Of a stretch of DNA of 8,293 bases, positions 1-5,255 are shown one piece after another (the first letter of the stretch is position 1; the number at the start of each line of letters is the position of its first letter). The stretch is from Gemmatimonadota bacterium. GTDB lineage: Bacteria > Gemmatimonadota > Gemmatimonadetes > JACCXV01 > JAHWKZ01. A program made the position numbers and the translations under genes. Location of the stretch: positions 1 through 8,293 of the forward strand of contig DAOWHI010000134.1 of NCBI GenBank assembly GCA_030641505.1, in the 5' to 3' direction. The notes beneath the pieces were generated by a model. That model saw nothing but the letters and a program-made list of their open reading frames with translations, was not told the origin of the DNA and searched no databases.

Positions 1-887
1 ACGTCGGCGTGTGGACCAACCCGAACTGGAACTTCGCCGGCGTGCAACGCCGCGAGACGGTCGGTTTTTGGACCAACGCGACGTGGAAGAACTTCTGGTC
101 CACGAACATCGAGGCTAGCCGCAACTTCCAAACGCAGAGCGATACGCAGACCCGTGGCGGGCCGCTGATGAAGAGCCCGAGCTCCTGGTGGTTGAGCACC
201 AGCCTCTTCAGCAACTCCGCCAGCGACACCCGTTGGGGACTCGAATCCGACTTCAACGGCGATGAGCTGGGTAGCTGGGGATATGCGATCGGCGCTCGCT
301 TATCCACCCGGATGAACGACCGTCTTTCGCTATCGGTCGGGCCTCGCTTTAGTCGTCGGAGCAACGCACGCCAGTACATCGACACCTTTGACGGCGGTTC
401 CGAGGCGACGTTCGGGGAACGGTACGTTTTTGGTGAGATCCTGCGCAGCGAGATCTCCGCGCCGCTTCGCGTCAACTACGCGTTTTCGCCCGACCTGAGC
501 CTAGACCTGTACGCCGAGCCGTTTGCCTCCAGCGGCAAGTACTCAGACGTCGGTGAGCTTGCGCGTGCACGCGACTTCGATCTTCGGGTATACGGCACCG
601 ACGGAACCGAGGTCACGAGGAACGACGACGGCGATCTCGCGGTCGTCGATGGAGACGACAGCTTCTCGATCGACAATCCGGACTTTGACGTACTCTCGTT
701 CCGCAGCAATCTCGTGCTGCGTTGGGAATGGCGTCCCGGCAGCACCTTCTTCCTCACCTGGCAGCAGAATCGATCCTCGGACGCGACCGAGGGACGGCCG
801 GTCGGCCCGGGTGAGCTGTTCGACAGCTTCAGCGCGGACGGGGAGAACGTCTTGGCGGTCAAGTTCTCGTACTGGTTGCCGCTCTGA
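1..887 (+). CDS. DUF5916-like outer-membrane protein, C-terminal part (5' truncated by window edge)
   Basis: The reading frame is open from the left edge, and 294 codons are visible before TGA at 885-887. A GTG at 9 is not a credible start, because the frame continues upstream of it and the protein looks like the end of a larger one. The visible part is rich in alternating hydrophobic/polar beta-strands with many Trp, Tyr and Phe, as expected of an outer-membrane barrel. Examples are the segments around WKNFWSTNIEASRNF, LRVNYAFSPDLSLDLYAEPF and LVLRWEWRPGSTFFLTWQQN, and the end is KFSYWLPL. This layout matches the C-terminal barrel of DUF5916 proteins, which usually carry an N-terminal CBM9-like domain that would lie outside the window. 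Cellular role is unknown; outer-membrane location is inferred. The stop codon lies inside a 27-bp tandem duplication. The histidine kinase follows on the same strand and could be cotranscribed. Family assignment rests on sequence impression, without a search. Confidence 0.72.
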   Translation, partial: VGVWTNPNWNFAGVQRRETVGFWTNATWKNFWSTNIEASRNFQTQSDTQTRGGPLMKSPSSWWLSTSLFSNSASDTRWGLESDFNGDELGSWGYAIGARLSTRMNDRLSLSVGPRFSRRSNARQYIDTFDGGSEATFGERYVFGEILRSEISAPLRVNYAFSPDLSLDLYAEPFASSGKYSDVGELARARDFDLRVYGTDGTEVTRNDDGDLAVVDGDDSFSIDNPDFDVLSFRSNLVLRWEWRPGSTFFLTWQQNRSSDATEGRPVGPGELFDSFSADGENVLAVKFSYWLPL

Positions 888-919
888 GCAACCTCGTACT
901 GGTTGCCGTTCTGACCAAC
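866..919 (+). repeat. 27-bp tandem direct repeat (two copies) spanning the stop codon
   Basis: Copy one is 866-892 and copy two is 893-919. They are directly adjacent and match at 25 of 27 positions, differing at 882/909 (C to T) and 888/915 (G to C). The unit is exactly nine codons, so both copies lie in the frame of the upstream gene. Copy one encodes the last residues SYWLPL and the stop TGA (885-887). Copy two encodes SYWLPF followed by its own TGA (912-914). The duplication is most simply replication slippage that copied the 3' end of the gene. Confidence 0.95.
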
Positions 920-950
920 CCTGGTGGGGAGTAGCCTTTCTAATCAAATT

Positions 951-2585
951 ATGAGGACATTGCGACGTCACTTATCCAGCTCCCGGTCACACTTCGTCGT
1001 CGGCCTGCTTCTCCTGACCCTGGTTCTGACGGGGGTCCTGGCGTTCGAAGCGTACCGGTCGTCACGCTCACATCGGGTGACCGCGGCCAGCGCGCTCGAG
1101 GACAACGCGGCCTTTGCTGCCTGGAGGTTCGCAAGCCTTTCCGAGAGCAAGATCGACTGGCTCATCGCCAAGCCGGCTTTCGCCTATCTGCAAGCGACGT
1201 ACGGCAAGGAAGATTGGGCCATCACGCAGGACGTAGATCCCGAAGCACCCGAGCTCGAGCAGTGCCCGATCGCCATTCGCTACGCGTTCATCATGGACCC
1301 CACCGGCACCAAGCTCAAGATCTTGGAGGGGGTTCGACCCACCGCCGAGACCGGGAAGTGGCTGAAGGGATCTCTCCGCAATGCCCTGACGACATACGAC
1401 CCGGAGTGGTACCACGCCGTTGTCAGCGGAGCACAGGACGGAATCGACCACATCGTATTCTACAAGGTTGAATTCGATGACAACGAAGCCCCGGAGGCGA
1501 TCCTGGGGTTCGAGGTCGATCCCGCGGTTCTCCCGGAGGCGTTCGATCACGCCTTTGGTGGCACGATCTTGCCCCCCACGTTGACCGGCGATCTCGAAAA
1601 CCCGGAGATGCTATCGGTCAGGGTGACCGGGCCAGCCGGCGAGACCCTCTACAAGTCGGTGCGGGAACACGGCTGGGAGTTCGCCGCGACGGACTACCTC
1701 TCGCCCCGATACGGGGAGGGTCTCGAGGTCGAGGTCGCGATCCGGCCGACCATGGCCGAGACGCTGATCATCGGAGGACTGCCGAAATCGCGGCTGCCCC
1801 TGATCATGGGGCTCCTGGTCCTGGCCGGCGGGATGGTCGCCGGCGCGATCTTCGTACTACGTCGGGAGCTCGAATTCAGCCGGCTTCGGACGCAGTTCGT
1901 GTCCAACGTTTCGCACGAGCTCCGGACTCCGTTGGCTCAGATTCGAATGTTCGTCGAGACACTGCTCCTCGGCCGCGTTCGGTCGAAGGAAGAAGCACAA
2001 CGCAGCCTCGAGATCATGAACCGGGAGGTTCGACGACTCTCCAATCTTGTCGAGAACATCCTCGCGTTCTCACGTGCTGAGCGAAACGGAATGAAGCTCA
2101 ACTTCGAGCCAACCGAGCTGACGCCGCTGTTCAAGGAAGTCGTCGATGCGTTCGAGCCGCTGGCCTCCGGCAGGAGCGTAAAGCTACGAACGGAGGTCGA
2201 GAGAGAGGCCACGGCGACGGTGGATCGGAGCGCGGTGCGACAAATCCTGTTGAACCTGCTCGATAACGCCGTCAAGTATGGCCCCGCAGGGCAAACCGTT
2301 ACCCTCGGCCTCGAAGTTCAAAACGGCACCGTGCAGCTACGGGTCGACGACGAGGGCCCTGGCGTCCCACCCGAGAGCCGCGAGGGCGTCTGGGAAGCGT
2401 TCTTCCGCCTCGATCGCGAGCGGGAAGATGCCACAGCCGGCACCGGCATTGGGCTTTCTGTGGTTCGCGAGTTGGTAGTGGGACACGATGGTCGGGCTTG
2501 GGTCGAGGAGGGACCATCGGGCGGGGCTCGATTCCTAATCGAGCTTCCGGTTGGCCGGGACGACGGTCCGGAGCTGGCGCGTTGA
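951..2585 (+). CDS. membrane sensor histidine kinase (HisKA/HATPase_c, no HAMP)
   Basis: This is the 544-residue sensor kinase of a two-component system. It autophosphorylates on a histidine and passes the phosphate to the regulator encoded immediately downstream. Numbered from ATG at 951: transmembrane helix one is about residues 15-32, an extracytoplasmic region of roughly 245 residues follows, and helix two is about 282-303. The H-box SHELRTPL has its phosphoacceptor at His322. The N-box LLNLLDNAVKYGP has Asn439, the G1 box DEGPG starts at Asp467, and the G2 box GTGIGLS is at 497-503. All catalytic motifs are intact. Only about 18 residues separate helix two from the H-box, so there is no HAMP linker. 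The sensor region matches no family I recognise. The start is uncertain: in-frame GTG at 924 would add nine residues, and neither codon has a clear Shine-Dalgarno site. ATG at 951 was chosen because basic residues and helix one follow directly. Confidence 0.95.
   Translation: MRTLRRHLSSSRSHFVVGLLLLTLVLTGVLAFEAYRSSRSHRVTAASALEDNAAFAAWRFASLSESKIDWLIAKPAFAYLQATYGKEDWAITQDVDPEAPELEQCPIAIRYAFIMDPTGTKLKILEGVRPTAETGKWLKGSLRNALTTYDPEWYHAVVSGAQDGIDHIVFYKVEFDDNEAPEAILGFEVDPAVLPEAFDHAFGGTILPPTLTGDLENPEMLSVRVTGPAGETLYKSVREHGWEFAATDYLSPRYGEGLEVEVAIRPTMAETLIIGGLPKSRLPLIMGLLVLAGGMVAGAIFVLRRELEFSRLRTQFVSNVSHELRTPLAQIRMFVETLLLGRVRSKEEAQRSLEIMNREVRRLSNLVENILAFSRAERNGMKLNFEPTELTPLFKEVVDAFEPLASGRSVKLRTEVEREATATVDRSAVRQILLNLLDNAVKYGPAGQTVTLGLEVQNGTVQLRVDDEGPGVPPESREGVWEAFFRLDREREDATAGTGIGLSVVRELVVGHDGRAWVEEGPSGGARFLIELPVGRDDGPELAR
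2570..2573 (+). promoter_or_regulatory. ribosome binding site deciding the TTG start of the response regulator
   Basis: GGAG lies inside the last codons of the kinase gene, eight bases before TTG at 2582. It supports TTG as the real start over an in-frame TTG at 2498 further upstream. The resulting N-terminus, MKAKILVVEDN, is typical of response-regulator receiver domains. Confidence 0.7.
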
Positions 2586-3271
2586 AGGCCAAGATCCTGG
2601 TAGTTGAGGATAATCACGATCTGGCCTACGGCCTTCAGAACAATCTCGAAATCGAGGGCTACGCGGTGGAGGTTGCCGGGGACGGACGCGCGGCTCTCGA
2701 GTGTGTTCCGAAAGTGAAACCGGATCTCGTTATCCTCGATCTCATGCTACCCGAGCTCGACGGGTACCGGGTCCTGCAGCAGCTCCGCGCAGATGGTTGG
2801 GACATGCCGGTGCTGATCCTCACCGCGCGCGGTGAAGAGGCCGACAAGGTTCAAGGGTTCCGGCTCGGCGCCGACCAGTACGTCACCAAGCCGTTCGGGT
2901 TGCTGGAGCTACTGGCGCGTGTCGATCGACTTCTTGAACGAGCGCGCGAGTCGGAGGCGGCTAACGAGTGTGAGCTTCGAGGGTTTGGCGACGTTGCGGT
3001 AGATACCGCCGCGCGGCGTGTGGTACGGTGCGGCGACGAAGTCCCGTGCACACCAAAGGCGTACGAGCTTCTGCTCACGCTTCTGCGCCACCGCGGATCC
3101 GCGCTCACGCGTCAAGAACTGCTGCTGGAAGTCTGGGGTTATCCATCCAGCGTGTTGACGAGAACCGTCGACACTCACATCGCGGAGCTACGCCGGAAGC
3201 TCGAACGGGATCCGTCGGAACCCGAGCACATCGTCACAGTACGCAAGGTCGGGTACCGCCTGGAAGCTTGA
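2582..3271 (+). CDS. OmpR/PhoB-family response regulator
   Basis: This 229-residue DNA-binding regulator is the partner of the kinase just upstream. The receiver domain spans about residues 3-115. It has the acidic pair Glu9-Asp10, phosphoacceptor Asp53 in LVILDLMLPELDG, Thr81 in LILTAR, and Lys103 in the KPF motif. The C-terminal winged-helix domain of the OmpR/PhoB type spans about 130-227, with the usual LTRQELLLEVWG, RTVDTHIAELRRKL and VRKVGYRL segments. Length and layout are normal and no key residue is missing. The TTG start overlaps the kinase stop as TTGA (2582-2585), which implies translational coupling. DNA targets cannot be read from the sequence. Possible targets include the neighbouring envelope genes, but no repeated operator-like site was found to support that. 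Confidence 0.97.
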   Translation: MKAKILVVEDNHDLAYGLQNNLEIEGYAVEVAGDGRAALECVPKVKPDLVILDLMLPELDGYRVLQQLRADGWDMPVLILTARGEEADKVQGFRLGADQYVTKPFGLLELLARVDRLLERARESEAANECELRGFGDVAVDTAARRVVRCGDEVPCTPKAYELLLTLLRHRGSALTRQELLLEVWGYPSSVLTRTVDTHIAELRRKLERDPSEPEHIVTVRKVGYRLEA

Positions 3272-3276
3272 CACGA

Positions 3277-3293
3277 AGGCGGGCCTCTCGCCT
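3277..3293. terminator. small hairpin between convergent genes, possible weak terminator
   Basis: AGGCG (3277-3281) pairs with CGCCT (3289-3293) around a seven-base loop. It fills most of the 24-bp gap between the regulator stop and the stop of the opposing AtuA-like gene. There is no T-tract on either strand, so it is at most a weak or factor-assisted terminator. Confidence 0.3.
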
Positions 3294-3295
3294 AG

Positions 3296-3637
3296 CTAGC
3301 CCACCGAGTCGAGCACCTCTTGTGGCGTGTCGAGCTTCATCCTGAGGAGCGCGGTCGAGTACACCTTCCCCTGGGCGTCGGTCATCAGGCTCACGGTCCC
3401 GCCGCCATCGAGTGCGCCATGCAATAGGAAATTCAACGCGTCCAGGTTGTCGAGCACGAACCGCTCGACCGGACCGTCGATCATCCCACCGAAATGGGCG
3501 GCCACACGATCGGCCGTCAGGTGCTCTTTGAGAAAGGTGTAGGCTTGAGGCGAGTAGGCGATCACGCCGACGTTGGCGGTGTCACCCTTGTCACCGGAGC
3601 GAGCGTGGGCTAGGCGGCGAAGATCGACTTCCGGCAT
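3296..3637 (-). CDS. standalone AtuA-like ferredoxin-fold domain protein
   Basis: This small cytoplasmic protein has 113 residues from ATG at 3637. The N-terminal block LRRLAHARSGDKGDTANVG (about residues 6-24) and the later segments KEHLTADRVAAHFGG, GPVERFVLDNLDALNF and LDGGGTVSLMTDAQGK match the AtuA-like C-terminal domain. That domain is found at the end of, or as a separate partner to, AtuA/DUF1446 proteins of acyclic-terpene and related branched acyl-CoA catabolism. An in-frame TTG at 3649 would add four residues. Neither start has a clear ribosome binding site, and ATG is preferred because it puts the conserved block near the N-terminus. An in-frame TAG at 3665-3667 shows that no fused upstream domain exists here. 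The neighbours are unrelated, so the function at this locus is unclear. Its catalytic partner may lie elsewhere. Confidence 0.85.
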   Translation of the reverse strand: MPEVDLRRLAHARSGDKGDTANVGVIAYSPQAYTFLKEHLTADRVAAHFGGMIDGPVERFVLDNLDALNFLLHGALDGGGTVSLMTDAQGKVYSTALLRMKLDTPQEVLDSVG

Positions 3638-3711
3638 CGGCAACGTCAAGCTAGTTTGCGATCGCTAGAACGCCCGTTTGACATCCATCGTATTTCAGGA
3701 GGACGATCGAT
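3638..3711. promoter_or_regulatory. divergent intergenic region between the AtuA-like and DUF481 genes
   Basis: This short gap must hold the start signals for the two divergent genes unless they are read from afar. On the + strand there is a perfect TTGACA hexamer at 3678-3683, but no acceptable -10 element 16-18 bases downstream. The assignment as a sigma-70-type promoter is therefore weak. An 8-bp palindrome GCGATCGC lies at 3658-3665. Confidence 0.3.
3697..3702 (+). promoter_or_regulatory. strong ribosome binding site for the DUF481 gene
   Basis: AGGAGG lies nine bases before ATG at 3712. It fixes the start of the DUF481 protein and places the signal peptide at its N-terminus. Confidence 0.85.
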
Positions 3712-4563
3712 ATGACGACCGCTCGGGCAACCTGCATCGCGGTGTTTCTCGGCTTCGTGATCCCAGCTACTGCTGCTGCGCAGGACGACGAGCCCAAGCT
3801 CGGTTGGCACGACGTCGCCGAGATCACGTTTGTACTGACCGACGGGAACGCGAAGTCGAGCACGCTCGGAGGCAAGAACCTGCTGGAGTATCTGTGGGCT
3901 AACTCCCGATTCAGCTTCGATGCCGGTGGAATCCGGGCAGAATCGACGACAACCGAACGGGTCGCGGTCGGCGACTCGCAGGAATTCAGGGTCGCCAAGC
4001 AATCCGACGAAGAGGTCACGGCCGAGAATTACTTCCTCCGCTCGCGGTACGATCGCAACATCACCGATCGCTTCTTCTGGTTTGTCGGCGGTGGGTGGGA
4101 CCGGAACACGTTCGCCGGCATCGAGAACCGCTACACCGGCGTCGGCGGCATCGGGAACATTTGGTTCGAGAATGATGTCTCGGGCTTCCGTACGGACTAC
4201 GGGGTCACGTTCACGTCTCAAGACAACGTGGAGGGCGACGACGACGAGTTTGGCGGACTGCGGATCGGTTGGGACTACTGGCGTCAACTGACCGGCAACA
4301 CGCGATTCGACAGCGTGTTGCTGTTGGACGAGAACCTGAGCGAGGGGTCCGACTTCCGGACCGACTTCATCAACTCATTGTCAGTCGCGATGAGCGAGAA
4401 CCTGGCGCTCAAGGCCAGCTATCAGCTGCTGTTCGACAACGAGCCGTCGGGAAGCTTGATCCCGTTGGTGACGTTGGTTGGCGCACCGACAGAGACGCTG
4501 GTGTTGGCCCCGCTCGACGAGGTCGATTCGATCTTCACGCTGGCGCTTGTCATCGACATGTAG
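3712..4563 (+). CDS. DUF481 family outer-membrane protein (YdiY-like)
   Basis: This exported protein has 283 residues. A signal peptide covers about residues 1-24, with a hydrophobic core AVFLGFVIPATA and a likely cut after the Ala run before QDDEP. The mature part is a series of beta-strands resembling the DUF481 family, called putative salt-induced outer-membrane proteins in other bacteria. Diagnostic stretches are the early GNAKSSTLGG turn, YFLRSRYDRNITDRFFWFVGGGWDRN, RYTGVGGIGNIWF, DYGVTFTSQ and the LAMSENLALKASY-like strand near the end (SVAMSENLALKASYQLLFDN). Length is normal for the family. The last strand ends LALVIDM, so it lacks the terminal Phe common in outer-membrane barrels. The gene has its own strong ribosome binding site. 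It diverges from the AtuA-like gene and converges on the small secreted-protein gene. The biochemical role of the family is not established. Confidence 0.88.
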   Translation: MTTARATCIAVFLGFVIPATAAAQDDEPKLGWHDVAEITFVLTDGNAKSSTLGGKNLLEYLWANSRFSFDAGGIRAESTTTERVAVGDSQEFRVAKQSDEEVTAENYFLRSRYDRNITDRFFWFVGGGWDRNTFAGIENRYTGVGGIGNIWFENDVSGFRTDYGVTFTSQDNVEGDDDEFGGLRIGWDYWRQLTGNTRFDSVLLLDENLSEGSDFRTDFINSLSVAMSENLALKASYQLLFDNEPSGSLIPLVTLVGAPTETLVLAPLDEVDSIFTLALVIDM

Positions 4564-4580
4564 CGGGGAGTCGGGCTCCC

Positions 4581-4619
4581 AAAAACCCGAAGGGGCCGGC
4601 GGATCACTCCGCCGACCCC
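4581..4619 (-). terminator. intrinsic terminator for the minus-strand receptor operon
   Basis: Read on the minus strand, GGGG and CGGCGGA pair with TCCGCCG and CCCC around the four-base loop GTGA, with one mismatch (4592-4619). TTCGGG and then five T residues (4585-4581) follow. It sits 36 bases past the stop of the small secreted-protein gene, as expected for the end of that transcript. On the plus strand no T-run follows the stem, so it is oriented for the minus-strand unit. A second small hairpin, GGGAG/CTCCC (4566-4580), lies next to the DUF481 stop. Confidence 0.8.
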
Positions 4620-4654
4620 AAACGAGCCTCTGACCGCTTCGCTGGCAGCGCGTC

Positions 4655-5221
4655 TTACTCGGCGTCCCCCAGCGGGACCATGATGTGCACATACGGCGTC
4701 CCGGCCCACATGACCCACGGCCCACCGGTCGTGTAGTCGGTCGACAGAGCGTCGTAGTCAGCAGCGTCCGGCAGGACGATCATCAGGTGCGGACCGCCCT
4801 CGACCCAGTCGTTGTCCTCAGTCGGCCCTTCGGCGTAGGGGTCGATGTTGCTGGCCCCAGCGTCGCCCTTCAGCATGTAGCCGATTCCGACCTTGTCGAT
4901 TACGACGTCGGTCTTGGCTCCATACCCCTGGACCCACGCCATCCACGGCTCGTCGAGGCACATCGGGGCGTCCTCGGAGCCTGGTAACGACGGCAAGCAG
5001 GTCCAACCGTTCGTGCCCTCTTTGAGGGTGTTGCCTTCCCAGTCCATCACCGTGGCGTCTGCCGCGATCGATTCCGGGCCCGCACTGAGCGCCTCGTCAA
5101 CGACCGCGTATGCCTCGGGCGTCTCGGCGTATGCGCCCTGTTCGTCCTGCGCGCCGGCAGGGCTGACGACCAGGGCAACTAGCCCCAGGCCGACAACCCC
5201 AATCCTCGTCCAGTGATTCAT
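4655..5221 (-). CDS. small secreted protein of unknown function with two cysteines
   Basis: The protein has 188 residues from ATG at 5221. A signal peptide covers about residues 1-24 (core VVGLGLVALVVSP, likely cut after AGA before QDE), so a periplasmic or secreted location is predicted. The mature part is acidic. Its only two cysteines, Cys75 and Cys88, lie in a Trp- and Pro-rich block (NGWTCLPSLPG, then APMCLDEPWMAW) and could form a disulfide. A Gly/Trp-rich C-terminal block, GGPWVMWAGTPYVHIMVP, looks like a conserved signature. I recall similar uncharacterised secreted proteins but can name no domain. In-frame GTG at 5227 is an alternative start, but it would sit only three bases from GGAG. 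The gene begins 34 bp after the receptor stop and is followed by a terminator, so it is probably the last gene of the receptor's transcript. Function unknown. Confidence 0.85.
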   Translation of the reverse strand: MNHWTRIGVVGLGLVALVVSPAGAQDEQGAYAETPEAYAVVDEALSAGPESIAADATVMDWEGNTLKEGTNGWTCLPSLPGSEDAPMCLDEPWMAWVQGYGAKTDVVIDKVGIGYMLKGDAGASNIDPYAEGPTEDNDWVEGGPHLMIVLPDAADYDALSTDYTTGGPWVMWAGTPYVHIMVPLGDAE

Positions 5222-5230
5222 CAGCACCTT

Positions 5231-5234
5231 CTCC
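5231..5234 (-). promoter_or_regulatory. ribosome binding site deciding the start of the small secreted protein
   Basis: On the minus strand a purine-rich stretch (AGGAGAGGAGAAGG, ending at 5227) precedes the gene. GGAG at 5234-5231 is nine bases from ATG at 5221 but only three from the alternative GTG at 5227. The spacing favours ATG. Confidence 0.65.
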
Positions 5235-5255
5235 TCTCCTTCTCTAGCCTGACAG

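Noticed and set aside
9..11. GTG at 9 as the start of the first gene
   Set aside because: The frame is open to the window edge, there is no ribosome binding site, and the product looks like the C-terminal part of a larger barrel protein.
1068..1550. - strand open frame (160 codons) opposite the kinase sensor region
   Set aside because: It is the mirror of the kinase coding frame, with no recognisable motif and no ribosome binding site noted.
2299..2617. Two overlapping - strand open frames opposite the kinase ATPase domain
   Set aside because: Composition is Arg/Pro/Ser-rich shadow sequence. The plus strand encodes the N, G1 and G2 boxes intact.
3658..3665. GCGATCGC palindrome, identical to the cyanobacterial HIP1 octamer
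   Set aside because: It is the only copy noted. HIP1 is meaningful by high frequency, and the gene content does not suggest a cyanobacterium.
3678..3683. Perfect TTGACA hexamer as the -35 box of a DUF481 promoter
   Set aside because: No acceptable -10 hexamer lies 16-18 bases downstream. It is mentioned within the intergenic entry but not called as a promoter.
3646..4287. Long - strand open frame (213 codons) opposite the DUF481 gene
   Set aside because: It is antisense to a gene with a signal peptide, a ribosome binding site and family features. No recognisable domain or start signal.
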